A stretch of DNA of 64,000 nt, taken from NCBI GenBank assembly GCA_949358305.1, contig CASHSZ010000058.1:1-64000 (forward strand). The letters are read 5' to 3'. A model generated the notes under the pieces. That model searched no databases, was not told the origin of the DNA, and worked only from the letters and a program-made list of their open reading frames with translations. Positions 26,101-35,585 of the stretch are shown in pieces (positions within the stretch are counted from its first letter, which is position 1; every line of letters starts with the position of its first letter). The translations under genes and the position numbers were made by a program. Source of the DNA: Strigamia acuminata. Lineage: Eukaryota; Arthropoda; Chilopoda; Geophilomorpha; Linotaeniidae.

Positions 26101-28101
26101 TCTGATTTCACTGGGACATCTGCAGAGCAGTCTCCTCGCCAATCACCGCCTGGTTCTCCAGCGAGATACATCACATATCGCCGGAAAACCCGTGGAGCAG
26201 ATCTTTCTCATACAGTGTCGGTATTTGACGATACTCCAATGTCTCCTGCTCCAATTCAGCACATAGTCGGGACTGAAGTCTTGCCTGCTACGGATCGCCA
26301 TACTGCATATATTTGGCGACCCATTGGGGGAGATTCCGAGTGCAGTGATTGGAGACGCGAGGAACACCTCCGGAAGGATCAAGTTCCGGGATCGATTAAA
26401 ACGGACGTTTACTATTTTCCGATGCCGGGCATTCGACTCAGATCTCAGAGGGATGTTGATGAATACTGTATGCTCAACAACATCGATTATGATCCCAGTT
26501 TATTTATTTGGAGCAACATCGAGTACACATTGCCTACGATTCCGGGTGCTCGCCATGCGGCTCATCTTTGTAGAACGGAACCAGCTTCCTATGCTGAAAT
26601 CCCGAAATTTTCCGATGCTCCGAAGTGGCGGGAAGCCATTAAGGAAGAGCTCGACACATTTACCGAAAGAGAAGTTTATCTCGAAGTTCCAAGACCACCG
26701 GATACTACGATTCTTGGCTGCAAATGGCTTTTTAAGCTTAAGACCGATGCAGCAGGGACGATCACCAGATATCGAGCTCGTTTAGTCGCCCAGGGTTTTC
26801 GTCAAACTCTCGGAGTCGACTACGATGAAGTTTTTAGTCCGGTGGTGAATTTCGTCTTAATCCGTTTATTCTTCTGTCTTCTCGTAGTGTTGCGTGGTTG
26901 GAAGGATGCACACTTAGATGTGAAATGTGCGTACCTGTATGGCGAACTTAAACACAAAGTCTACATGCGGATCCCTGCAGGTGCCACATGTTCCAACCCC
27001 AACAATGTGTGGCTACTCGTTAAATCCCTTTACGGCCTCCACCAGTCGGGAAGACAATGGTTCGAAAAATTGGACGAAACGCTTCGAGACCTCGGATTCC
27101 GAAGAATGCCCGCGTGTAATTGTGTTTACGTCTTCGGAAATTCCGCTATCATGTTAGTCTACGTGGACGATATTATTTTATTCTACGCATCCGACAGTGT
27201 TTTCGACCAATTGATCCGACTCATCAGTTCGAAATTCCAAATCGTCAATCTCGGTCCGATTACGAAATTGTTAGGTGTCGAGTTTATCCGTGATATGGGA
27301 CGCACATTCATTTCCCAACGTGCTTATATTGCGAAGATCATCAAAAAGTTCGGTACCTCGACCAACAAGCTCGTGAAAGTTCCCGTGACACCCGGGACGA
27401 CACTCGTCAGAGGATCGACCGAGAATTTGGAAGATTTTCCATACCGCTCGCTGATCGGATCGCTGTTATTCTTGGCTTCGAGGACACGCCCCGATATACT
27501 TTACTCCGTTATCCATTTATCGCAATACAACACCTGCTATAATAAGACCCACATTCGAGCATTACTTCAAGTTCTACAGTACGTCGCTAACACCGCGCAC
27601 TTTTGCATCGAATTAACCGGCTGTACATCTTCACAATTGTGGGCTTACACCGACGCGTCGTGGGCATGCGATCCGGAGACATCATTAAGTTTCGGCGGCT
27701 ATATTACTTTCATCGGCAACATTCCAATCGGCTGGTCCTGTCGTAAACAGTCGACCGTGGCATGCTCAACAATGGAAGCAGAATTTATCGCCCTTGTTGA
27801 GTGTGTCAAGGAGCTTTACTGGTTGGACCACGTTTATCTTCAGTTTCCGATCCTCAACCGATTATCGCGACCCGTCATTTATTCCGACGCTCTCTCGGCC
27901 ATACAGTTTACTTCCAACGATGTCGAAACTTCGAAAACTCGACATATTCGTGTACGTTATCATTGGCTCAGGGAGTGGTATACGGCGGGACGCTTTGAAC
28001 TCCGAAAAGTGCCCGGCGACCTGAACGTCGCTGACATCTTCACGAAGTGGCTCGGATCGGAGCGTTTACAATCGTTGATTTCTCGGATTTTCCGATTGTG
28101 A
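23149..28101 (+). CDS. C2 copia Gag-Pol polyprotein
   Basis: 1650 aa from ATG 23149. Gag (NYEQWQRSMRMLL), knuckle CFNCEQMGHYANKC, protease DCGATDHV, HHCC (LWHSRLGHLH...CNDC), integrase core with all three acids (HMDLWGP, RSDRGGEF, NGTAERIN), a Ser/Asp/Pro-rich linker, MBD-like segment (about residues 1060-1125), RT (KWLFKLK, HLDVKCAYLYGEL, YVDDIILFY) and RNase H (TDASWACD, STMEAEF, SDALSAIQ, HIRVRYHWLREW). No stop or frameshift. Cys in the protease D-C-G triad, instead of Ser/Thr, is shared with C1. Expected cellular products are virus-like particles and nuclear cDNA integration. Confidence 0.95.
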   Translation: MHKSGDSSSKIPVLGVGNYEQWQRSMRMLLKSEGLWRHVTEEKEAEHLATLTEKEKDRYMTKKDKALGHIYIQVSEPKRSVLDTCNTPKEAWDALAKIYAPSSRARRAAMRWEFLNLQIGPNEDMPDFIARVDHYVRQLKDVKEETSPDHHAYQYLKGLPPEYAQATFAIYHWPDDKFTPTLVAEQLISEQSRLRSAGLLRTTPPTAHTSAKGQFRPRNKSGARDLSTIRCFNCEQMGHYANKCPHPRRENPNQPTVSVQRSSRSKSRRRNKNAVAKVEDTRPRGSSRPIRKGTFFCSAPQVVERPVAHFMQSNEWIVDCGATDHVTHVRALFTDFTNIPPFDIELGQGKSQVTGRGTVQLLTSVDDADCVLDLTNVLYAPNFEANLISVSKIDKTRHHIHIFNGEVNVYESDYRLPIIRAKERGGLYYLDGLCSAPISSTTVSTATPPTIQPVKTLVTTEVDFDNVPKPVKGKQKQREITDYRFDLPAVESVKAIPTQPIPNLTDPTHFPVLTPVPPPVIVNPTTQSYSNALQCLPISPPPGNLPPSQKKVIANPASVKDATGLWHSRLGHLHTNAMKLLAANDQVYGLQPAEVRQELSCNDCRIAKSTRASHKPDPNPCTSKPLDLLHMDLWGPAPLTSLGGSDYVFTIIDDATRYTWIIPLAQKSQTFGAFKDFVARVERIQNTRVKAIRSDRGGEFMSNEFLNYLKEKGIQGQRTNPASPQMNGTAERINRTMADSVRSLISETRLPDDLWAELAVTFAYVKNRSPHSRLNNQIPYILWRQRALSLRHLRKMGSKCWVHYTAPGRKKLDPRAWEGYLVGYATGTRGYRVWNPVEDRVYETVHVKIDERQSYRKSLRGASQRPEETFSDVGQQSVSFNDNVQFHDWPRGSDSEHSDHSDDDSDNGGASHVSGVSTSHSVHTPVIQLPPPTTPEQLLLDACALQLPSSASLGHSQSYPILYQEGDTDDDIADFDDQAILPRTSDFTGTSAEQSPRQSPPGSPARYITYRRKTRGADLSHTVSVFDDTPMSPAPIQHIVGTEVLPATDRHTAYIWRPIGGDSECSDWRREEHLRKDQVPGSIKTDVYYFPMPGIRLRSQRDVDEYCMLNNIDYDPSLFIWSNIEYTLPTIPGARHAAHLCRTEPASYAEIPKFSDAPKWREAIKEELDTFTEREVYLEVPRPPDTTILGCKWLFKLKTDAAGTITRYRARLVAQGFRQTLGVDYDEVFSPVVNFVLIRLFFCLLVVLRGWKDAHLDVKCAYLYGELKHKVYMRIPAGATCSNPNNVWLLVKSLYGLHQSGRQWFEKLDETLRDLGFRRMPACNCVYVFGNSAIMLVYVDDIILFYASDSVFDQLIRLISSKFQIVNLGPITKLLGVEFIRDMGRTFISQRAYIAKIIKKFGTSTNKLVKVPVTPGTTLVRGSTENLEDFPYRSLIGSLLFLASRTRPDILYSVIHLSQYNTCYNKTHIRALLQVLQYVANTAHFCIELTGCTSSQLWAYTDASWACDPETSLSFGGYITFIGNIPIGWSCRKQSTVACSTMEAEFIALVECVKELYWLDHVYLQFPILNRLSRPVIYSDALSAIQFTSNDVETSKTRHIRVRYHWLREWYTAGRFELRKVPGDLNVADIFTKWLGSERLQSLISRIFRL
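26320..26525 (+). other. MBD-like segment in C2
   Basis: Residues about 1060-1125: W-R-P-I-G-G-D, WRREEHLRKDQVPGSI, TDVYYFPMPGIRLRS, DVDEYC, then SLFIWS. Basic strand, Asp-Val-Tyr-Tyr, Arg-x-Arg-Ser and helix follow the MBD/TAM order. It aligns residue by residue with C1, and less well with C0. Confidence 0.55.
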
Positions 28102-28291
28102 CTTTATCGTGACATTCCTGTGTTAGTTTTTCCCGATTATGAGAGTCATCGAGATCAGAGGGAATAGTCGGGCTTCCGTAGAGTTTTACAATTATAGTAC
28201 CCGGCTCGGTGATTCGACTTAATGATTTCCATTTTGTTTAATGTTTACACTGTAATTCCAGTATGCGTTTATATTTCCCCTGAACATTTAA

Positions 28292-28307
28292 GATCGAAGG
28301 GGGGATT
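28292..28307 (+). promoter_or_regulatory. C2 polypurine tract
   Basis: GATCGAAGGGGGGATT immediately before the 3' LTR TGTTGG. Confidence 0.75.
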
Positions 28308-28846
28308 TGTTGGTCTAAAGACCGTCTTATTTCGATATCAAATGTTAATTCTTTCTCTATTTAACTTTCAAATGTATTATCTCGATATTTTCTTATATAT
28401 CTCGCTTTTGCACACATTGTGTGCTGTCCCGTATGTAATTCCATACCTGCATAATGTTTTTCAGTATGATTTGTTCTTTTGTTTTGACATCTAATGTCAA
28501 TTATTGCCACCAGAGTGTGTTCTCACTCTTCTTCTTTTTCCAACATGGCGCCATGCATGGGTTTTGCACAGCTTAGCCATGGTTTCACCACAAATGTAAT
28601 GTATCATTTTCTTATTAAATTGTTTTATTGTTTTTACACATTGTCTTTGCATTAAAGCACATTCAGTGCTGTTTTTCACGCGCACATAAGCGTCCTTAAG
28701 ACGCGCGCATTTGGTAAACGATACGGTGAACGTATCGACGACGTCGTGCACGAAGCACGACGCCATTTTGTTTTGGCTTATCATTTCACGCTTCTCGTCG
28801 GCATTTCGCCGACCACTGCGCGCTCCTCTGCTACCAGTTACCTACA
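28308..28846 (+). repeat. C2 3' LTR
   Basis: 539-bp copy of 21553-22091, followed by TSD attta (28847-28851). Confidence 0.95.
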
Positions 28847-28851
28847 ATTTA

Positions 28852-29364
28852 TTCATTTTCAACAAAATTCGCAATTATTTATTTTCATCGCATCCTTCGA
28901 ACACTCGTGCCATTACTATTAATTTTTGATTATTTCTAATTTTTATCCTATTTAATAAACCCAATGAAATTCAGTGCAGATGGCGAAGGTTGCGATGGGT
29001 CCTTTCACATTCCCAGCCATTCGCACCATTGTTTATCTTAATTCCTTTCATATTCTAAAATTATTTTATCTCACAACAATATTTTATTAAATTTAATCTT
29101 CAACTATTTAAAATTTAGTCTAGAATGTCTTCACCTAATTAATATTTGACACAAGTGAGGAAAATGGCGGTGAATTTTATTTCACGAAATTCGTTCATAA
29201 GGACGTTAAAAACATCACACTTCATTTCTAAAATCACCTAAAAACATTCACAACATGCACACAAACCTTTTAACACACAATTTAACACAATTTATCAACA
29301 AATAATCCGTAGAAGACTTTGTTTCGGGTCACGCTATTATCTGCGTTCACCGTTGCAAAGAACT
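28852..29364 (-). other. G2 3' noncoding region (proximal part)
   Basis: AT-rich DNA between the G2 pol stop and the C2 insertion; no ORF or motif recognised. Confidence 0.6.
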
Positions 29365-32300
29365 TTAGTAGCAATGACGATAATCTTTTCGTTTCAACGG
29401 TCTGAGTCTGCGCGACCGGAAATCATCATTTTTTGTGTTTGCGCCATCTGGTGGCGGATTTTTAAGTTGGTTTTTATCATTTTCGTTCGTGGGCTGTGAT
29501 TCAAATAGCGATTTCAATGAAATTTGTTCCGTATCATCTATATAACGCTCCTTTGGCTTGATTCTTGTTGTTTTCACTGGTTTTTCTGTGTTTTCAACCA
29601 CAATTTCACCATTTTTACTGATTTTTTTCACTTTTTCAGCAAATTTTACTTTCTTTTCTGGCATATCTTTCAGAACTTCATCTATTTCTTCTTCAATTCG
29701 TTCCTTATATGGCTTTAACCTTTCTACATTCACTATATCACTTTTCTTTCTTGTAGAATTGATGATTTCATAGTCATTAGGTGCAGTTCTTCGCACAATT
29801 TCATACGGGCCGGAAAATTGCGGTAAAAGCTTCTCTGACAAGCCAACTTTTCTGTTGATGGTTTTCAGATAAACCAATTCACCTGGTTCAAATTCTTTGT
29901 TGACTCTATCTTCATCAAATCTTTTCTTACTTTTTACAGATTGTTTTTCAAGTCTCTCATTTGCAATTTTCCTGGCTGCTCGAATGAATTTTGCTGTCCT
30001 TAAGGTAAATTCTTTCTGTGGCAGGTCCAAATTAACATCTACTGTCAAATCCACATCATATCCACGAAGTAAATAGTGTGGTGTATATCCTGTTGTTTCA
30101 TGAACGGCCGTGTTATACGAAAACAGGAGAAATGGAAGAAATTCGTCCCAGTCAGTGTGTTCTTCATTAACATAACTTTGCAACATTTTTGCGAATGTCG
30201 CATTAAATCTCTCAGTTAATCCATTTGTTCTTGGATGGTATCCTGACGTAGTTTTATGCAAACTTTTAAACATATTTGAGACTTCCTCAACCATTTTATT
30301 CCTGTATTCGGTTCCACGGTCGCTTAGGATTTCTCTTGGACTGCCTTCTTTCAGAATAACTTCATAAAGCAATGTTTTTGCTGCTTCTAACGCTGTAGCT
30401 GCTGCTGCTGGTCTAGCTATTGCATTTCTAGAAAGGTAATCAGTTACAACAAAAACATGTTTATTTCCAAGACGTGATAATGGAAAAGGTCCAAGTGTAT
30501 CTATTCCAATTCGCTCAAAGGGCTTTGAGACTGTTGACCATGGCTGCATTAATCCTTTAGCTGGCGTTGTCATTGTTTTTGCTTTTGCGCAGTGTTGGCA
30601 GGACAAGACGTAATTTCTAACATCTTTGTAGATTCTTGTCCAGAAGAATCGTGTTCTTATTCGCTTCCATGTTTTTGCCAATCCCAAATGAGCTCCTAGT
30701 AATCCATCGTGCATTTCATGCAATACATCTTTTTGAAGTTGTTTTGGAACTACTAGTAGTAAATCTTCCATGTTCAGGGAACTGTTAAGTTTTTTCTTCC
30801 TGAACAACGTTTTGTTTTGAAGAACGAACTGCTTTAGTGGTCGTCTTCTTTTTCTTGGAAGTTGCTCTTGGTTTTCTAGCGCTGTTATGAGGTCCAGAAG
30901 TTTGGGATCCTTCCTCTGTTCAACAGGGAGGTCCAAGTTTTCTAAGAAAAGTGAAGGTAATTTTTCTATTTCTTCTTCACTTAATTCTTCCTGGATCCTA
31001 CTTAAAGCATCGGCATCTGTATGTTTCTTGCCGCTTTTATGAAATATTTCAAAATCATACTCAGCTAGTTGCAGCGCCCACCTGGCTAGACGTCCATTTG
31101 GATTTCGGACTCCTTTCAGCCATTGGAGGGCAGAATGGTCGGTAATAATTTGGAATTTCTGTCCATATAAGTACGGTCTAAACTTTTCAATAGCAAAAAT
31201 GATTGCTAACATTTCCCTTTCAGTTGCAGTGTAATTCATTTCTGCTGTGCTCATCATACGACTTGCATAAGCGATGACACGCTCTTGATTGTTGACTTTT
31301 TGCTTCAAAATAGCTCCTAATCCATAGGCACTTGCATCGCATGAAATCATGAAGGGCTGAGTAAAATCTGGATGTGCTAACACCGGCACTGTTATTAATG
31401 CTGTTCGAAGCGTGTGGAATGCTTTCTCATGGGGAGGTCCCCAATCAAACTTTTCATCTTTTTTGGTTAGATTCACCAGAGGTTTGGAAATGTCCGCAAA
31501 ACTTTTAATAAATTTCCGGTAATACGAGCATAATCCTAGAAAACCACGTAGTTGTTTAACGTTCACAGGAATCGGAAACTTCGCCACAGAATCTAAATTC
31601 CTGGGATCCGGTGAAATACCTTCAGCATCAACCACATGTCCAAGATATCGTATGGTGTGTGTCGCAAACGTACATTTGCTCAGCTTAACTTTGAGATTCG
31701 CTATTCTAAGCTTTCCAAAAACTGCCTCCAAATCGACGAGGTGCTGGTCGAAAGTCTTTGAAAACACTATCAAATCGTCAAGATATGCTATACATACTTT
31801 CCCCAGGAGATTACCAAGTACCTTATTCATCAATTTTTGAAAGGCTGCTGGACTGTTACATAATCCCATTCCAAGGACATTAAACTCATAGTGTCCGCTT
31901 GAAGTAGTGAACGCTGTTTTCTCACGATCTTGTTCATCTATTTCGACTTGGTGGTATCCCTGAATAAGATCCATCATCGAAAAATACTTCGCACCTGCTA
32001 GCTGATCTAGGGTGTCATCAATACGCGGTAAGGGATACACCATTTTCTTTGTCACTGCATTCAAACGTCTCCAATCTACACAAAATCTCCATTTGCCATC
32101 TCTCTTCTTGATGAGTAGTACTGGTGCACTCCATGGGCTCTCGGATTCTCTAATGACTCCCTGGTCAAGTAACTTCTTTGTTTCTGCATCCTCGATTTCT
32201 TTCTCCTTAATTGATCTTCTATAAGGTTGTAAATGGATTGGAGGAGAATCTCCAGTATCAATTCGATGTTTAATCGCGTGAGCTCTGCCTAAATCATTGT

Positions 32301-33165
32301 CAGTTTTCGCAAATCTATCAGAATTTTTCTCTAGCAGTTGTCGCATCAGTTCTTGTTGTGATGGCGTCATATTATCATTTGCCATGGCCGTGCTAAAGTC
32401 AAATTGATCAACTCTATTTTCATCAAGCACGCCAGACTCAATTACATAAAAAGCTTTTGCTATTGCTGAGTTTTTTCCTAAATAGATTGTCTTTTTAGTT
32501 GGATTCGCAACTCGCAGAACTCCTTCACCTTTTCTGAATTTAGTCAATGTTTTGCAACAAATCACTCCAAAACGATCAATTACTCCACTGAGTGGTTCTA
32601 TGAATAGTTCATCATCTACTTTCTTTGCAATTTTTATTGGAACTACACATTCATGTAATGCTGGAATTGTTATTGGTTTTAAAACTCGGGCTATGTAATT
32701 TACATCAGTATAATTCTTTGACATTGGGAAAACTTCTTGTTGTTCATCTTTTGGGCCTACAAAGATCTTCTGTTGGTCATAGTCGAGTTTACACTTTGCA
32801 GATCTTAAGAAATTATCTCCTAGCAGTAAATGTCGTCCAAATCCATTGACAATCAACACTTCGATGGTATGTTGTTGTTGTCCAACATCAATGGTAATCC
32901 TGGTTTTTCCTTCTGGGATTATCAATGAGCCATCCACAACTCTCAATCGAACACCTGGGCAGGGTTGATATTTGAGCTGCAGAGTTCTCACCAAATCTTC
33001 ACTGATGATATTACGAAAACCTCCAGAATCCAAGACACCAGTAATTTCCATACCATTTAATACTACTGGAATCTGCAAAAGTTCATCCATAGCGTGTAAC
33101 TCGATAATTTCTAATTTCCTTTTTCTTCTTTTCTTTTTGTTATTTCGTCTTTGTGGCCATTCTAG
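29365..33165 (-). CDS. G2 gypsy Pol (protease-RT-RNase H-integrase)
   Basis: 1266 codons in the -1 frame after the frameshift site; first ATG at 33090 (1241 aa from there). Protease VLDSGGFRN, RT (MMDLIQGYHQVEI, AYLDDLIVF), RNase H (SCDASAYGLGAIL, TDHSALQWL, ADALSRI), integrase zinc finger (H...H, CQHCAKAK), core acids (GIDTLGP, LSDRGTEY, TNGLTERFN) and a C-terminal tail with QFSGPYEIV. All key residues are present and there is no interruption, so it is likely functional. There is no chromodomain signature and no downstream env. Confidence 0.95.
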   Translation of the reverse strand, partial: LEWPQRRNNKKKRRKRKLEIIELHAMDELLQIPVVLNGMEITGVLDSGGFRNIISEDLVRTLQLKYQPCPGVRLRVVDGSLIIPEGKTRITIDVGQQQHTIEVLIVNGFGRHLLLGDNFLRSAKCKLDYDQQKIFVGPKDEQQEVFPMSKNYTDVNYIARVLKPITIPALHECVVPIKIAKKVDDELFIEPLSGVIDRFGVICCKTLTKFRKGEGVLRVANPTKKTIYLGKNSAIAKAFYVIESGVLDENRVDQFDFSTAMANDNMTPSQQELMRQLLEKNSDRFAKTDNDLGRAHAIKHRIDTGDSPPIHLQPYRRSIKEKEIEDAETKKLLDQGVIRESESPWSAPVLLIKKRDGKWRFCVDWRRLNAVTKKMVYPLPRIDDTLDQLAGAKYFSMMDLIQGYHQVEIDEQDREKTAFTTSSGHYEFNVLGMGLCNSPAAFQKLMNKVLGNLLGKVCIAYLDDLIVFSKTFDQHLVDLEAVFGKLRIANLKVKLSKCTFATHTIRYLGHVVDAEGISPDPRNLDSVAKFPIPVNVKQLRGFLGLCSYYRKFIKSFADISKPLVNLTKKDEKFDWGPPHEKAFHTLRTALITVPVLAHPDFTQPFMISCDASAYGLGAILKQKVNNQERVIAYASRMMSTAEMNYTATEREMLAIIFAIEKFRPYLYGQKFQIITDHSALQWLKGVRNPNGRLARWALQLAEYDFEIFHKSGKKHTDADALSRIQEELSEEEIEKLPSLFLENLDLPVEQRKDPKLLDLITALENQEQLPRKRRRPLKQFVLQNKTLFRKKKLNSSLNMEDLLLVVPKQLQKDVLHEMHDGLLGAHLGLAKTWKRIRTRFFWTRIYKDVRNYVLSCQHCAKAKTMTTPAKGLMQPWSTVSKPFERIGIDTLGPFPLSRLGNKHVFVVTDYLSRNAIARPAAAATALEAAKTLLYEVILKEGSPREILSDRGTEYRNKMVEEVSNMFKSLHKTTSGYHPRTNGLTERFNATFAKMLQSYVNEEHTDWDEFLPFLLFSYNTAVHETTGYTPHYLLRGYDVDLTVDVNLDLPQKEFTLRTAKFIRAARKIANERLEKQSVKSKKRFDEDRVNKEFEPGELVYLKTINRKVGLSEKLLPQFSGPYEIVRRTAPNDYEIINSTRKKSDIVNVERLKPYKERIEEEIDEVLKDMPEKKVKFAEKVKKISKNGEIVVENTEKPVKTTRIKPKERYIDDTEQISLKSLFESQPTNENDKNQLKNPPPDGANTKNDDFRSRRLRPLKRKDYRHCY

Positions 33166-34658
33166 TTTCCCAATGCATTAGGTGGTCCACCACGTGGGGC
33201 TCCTCGATTTCCTCGGCCTCGGTAATTTTCAATAAAATTTTTACCTTTATAATTCGGATTTTGTGGATGGCCTTGGTTATTCGGATTCCCCTGTGGTCTT
33301 TGTCCTTGTGGTGGATTCCATTGCTGTTGTGGTGGATTCCACTGCTGTTGTGGATTTTGCTGTTGGAATCCTTGACCTGAATCATTCCACTGATTATTCC
33401 AATTACCTCTGTTTTGACCTCTATTGTCACTCCATCCTCTTCCTTGGTTCCTATTATTGCCATTCCACCATCCACGTTGTTGTCCAGATCGTCCTCTAAA
33501 GTTACCTCTATTGTAGAACTGGGCCTGGTTTGGATGTGGTGTATACCATTGATTTTGATAGAAGACTGGAGTAACCTCTGCATATTGAACTTCCCCAAAC
33601 TGCTGCTGTTGTCTTAGCACTTTGACCTCTGCTAACAACTCGTCTTTGGTTTTATTGACGTCGCTCGGTTCAACTAACAAGCTTGGTTTCACCTCGCCTG
33701 TTGTATCAACAGCTTTTTGCAGTAGGGTTAGTAAAACTTCTGCAGGGTCCTCACTGAATGCATGAGCTTCCAATAATCCAAGTTGAGATGTTAATTGATC
33801 CAATGTCTTTGGAAAATTGACTACTAATTTATCTCTAGTCACCTTTTTAAGTCCCTGAAACACATGAAATATCTTTTGTTCTTCAGTAAATGCTGGTCTC
33901 GCAAAAGAACATTCTTTTAATATTTTCTGCATATGTTCCAAAGCTGTCCCATCTTTGTGCTGCATTGTCTGTAATTTCGACAGAATTGTTGTTATTTGTC
34001 GTCTGAATTTTGCCTTCAACGCATCTTTCCATTGAATCCATGTTCTAGTCGGATGTTGTGGAAGTTGATCTAGATACCACGATGATGCGGAGGATTTCAG
34101 CACAATTGACAGGTGTTTAATCCTTTCAGTATCATCGGCTATTGTATCTTCATATCCGATTAACCATGTGTCAATATTCCCTGTGGCTGGATCAAAATCA
34201 ACTGGATTCCTTCTATTGACCACTAAGTTTTGTAACACCGTCTGTATTACTCCTAGTTCTGGTGATGATGCCATCTTAATTGGTAATTGCTCACTTTTAA
34301 TTGTCACTTGTGATTGAATTAGTCCCTCGTGCTCCTCAATATCCTTAGCTGCGTCCTCAAATGCGTCGTCCAAATTTATCTGCACACTTTCCAAAAGATT
34401 ACCTAATTCCAATTGTTCCTCAGGCAGTAACCAATTGTACACACCTGGATCTATTAATCTTTGATTGCGCTGATCGGGGGTTTCAGTATCTTCCCTTTTT
34501 TGTGTTTTTAGTTCACCTTTGGATTTTGATCTTGTCCTCCGATCAGTCACTTTGTCATCAGGTGGTTCCCTTGGTGAATCACGTTCACCTGGTTCCTTTT
34601 TCGAAAACAGATAATCCGTCACTACTTGTGCAAATTTATATTGATTGGATTCCGCAAT
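33162..34658 (-). CDS. G2 gypsy Gag, with no ATG at the expected start
   Basis: The frame is open from a TAG near 34670 to the stop at 33162, and its first internal ATG is about 130 codons in. At 34658 the minus strand reads GCC-ATT-GCG, a Kozak-like context with ATT where ATG is expected. The next codons (AESNQYKF) look like a Gag N-terminus. It is either a lost start codon or non-AUG initiation. About 498 aa: charged N-terminal part, capsid-like region (TRTWIQWKDALKAKF), then an Arg-Gly- and Gln/Asn/Pro-rich tail (RGRSGQQRG, QQWNPPQQQ) instead of a CCHC knuckle. Confidence 0.8.
   Translation of the reverse strand: MAESNQYKFAQVVTDYLFSKKEPGERDSPREPPDDKVTDRRTRSKSKGELKTQKREDTETPDQRNQRLIDPGVYNWLLPEEQLELGNLLESVQINLDDAFEDAAKDIEEHEGLIQSQVTIKSEQLPIKMASSPELGVIQTVLQNLVVNRRNPVDFDPATGNIDTWLIGYEDTIADDTERIKHLSIVLKSSASSWYLDQLPQHPTRTWIQWKDALKAKFRRQITTILSKLQTMQHKDGTALEHMQKILKECSFARPAFTEEQKIFHVFQGLKKVTRDKLVVNFPKTLDQLTSQLGLLEAHAFSEDPAEVLLTLLQKAVDTTGEVKPSLLVEPSDVNKTKDELLAEVKVLRQQQQFGEVQYAEVTPVFYQNQWYTPHPNQAQFYNRGNFRGRSGQQRGWWNGNNRNQGRGWSDNRGQNRGNWNNQWNDSGQGFQQQNPQQQWNPPQQQWNPPQGQRPQGNPNNQGHPQNPNYKGKNFIENYRGRGNRGAPRGGPPNALGN
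33165..33171 (-). promoter_or_regulatory. G2 -1 frameshift heptamer
   Basis: Minus-strand G GGA AAC in the gag frame, with TAG as the next codon. X-XXY-YYZ form; slippage gives GGG AAA CTA and enters pol. Confidence 0.8.
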
Positions 34659-34680
34659 GGCTAACTAATTAATCTGAAGA

Positions 34681-35565
34681 CACAACCCTTTGACTTGAAG
34701 CACTTTTAATTCACTTTTCCAATTTATAATCAACACTATAACTCTTTAGCACACAGAACACTTTTCACTTTCTGAAAAATAAATCAGTGATTAACACTTC
34801 AATTCTTACAGAAATATTTCAAAATACTAGAACAATCCAATAATTAAACAATTCAATCTTAACAACTAAATCTCAAAAATTTCAACAAAAGAATTCAGAC
34901 AAAAAAAAAAAAATATTTTCACGGTCATTCTCTACAAAAATATCAAAAACAATTCATTTTCACGGTCATAATTACAAAAATTCATCAACTATTATTAGCA
35001 AATATTCAAGGAAAAATTTCTTATTAATAACACTTTACAAAAATGCTCTGGAAAGAAAATAAATTCACTAATAAATATAAACAATATATTCTCTATTATT
35101 ATTCAATTTTATCTTACATTCACAATTAAATTCTTCATTACTATACACTTTCATTTAATTTTATCAAAATTCAATCAATAATACTATATCAATTCAATTC
35201 AAAGTCAAATATCACAGTAAATAACACTCAAATGCAAATTTATCCAATTTAAACACTCAAAACTTCTATTCTATTCTATTTTATTTTTTTTAGACTTTAT
35301 CAATTTTCAATCTAATTGACCTATTTATTCACTAGCAATGACTCACTCTCACTTTCCTATCAATTTCACAAATGAATCACTCATATTCAAATTAGGTTGG
35401 GATTACTCTAAATTTTATATGGTTTTCAAAGCTATTTTAAGCTAAATTTGCCAATTTTATGTGGTTTTTAATTCTAATTTCACTCATTTTACTCTAAATT
35501 TTGCAATTTTAATGATTTTAGCTCTAATTTTCGGGGTTTTTATTCTAATTTTGGTCCCGGGGAAA
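34681..35565 (-). other. G2 5' leader
   Basis: About 0.9 kb of very AT-rich noncoding DNA between the primer site and gag. No ORF or conserved element recognised. Confidence 0.7.
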
Positions 35566-35583
35566 GAACCGCGATCTCCACCA
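35566..35583 (-). promoter_or_regulatory. G2 primer-binding site, tRNA not identified
   Basis: Minus strand TGGTGGAGATCGCGGTTC, 2 nt inside the 5' LTR. TGG start and position are right, but I cannot assign the tRNA. Confidence 0.65.
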
Positions 35584-35585
35584 TT

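Larger units (their letters stand above)
21553..28846 (+). mobile_element. C2: complete copia-type LTR retrotransposon
   Basis: 7294 bp with 539-bp LTRs (21553-22091, 28308-28846), ends TGTTGG...CCTACA, TSD attta (21548-21552, 28847-28851), initiator-Met primer site, polypurine tract and one intact 1650 aa polyprotein. The LTRs look identical. It is probably autonomous and is the best candidate for supplying enzymes to N1/N2. Confidence 0.95.
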
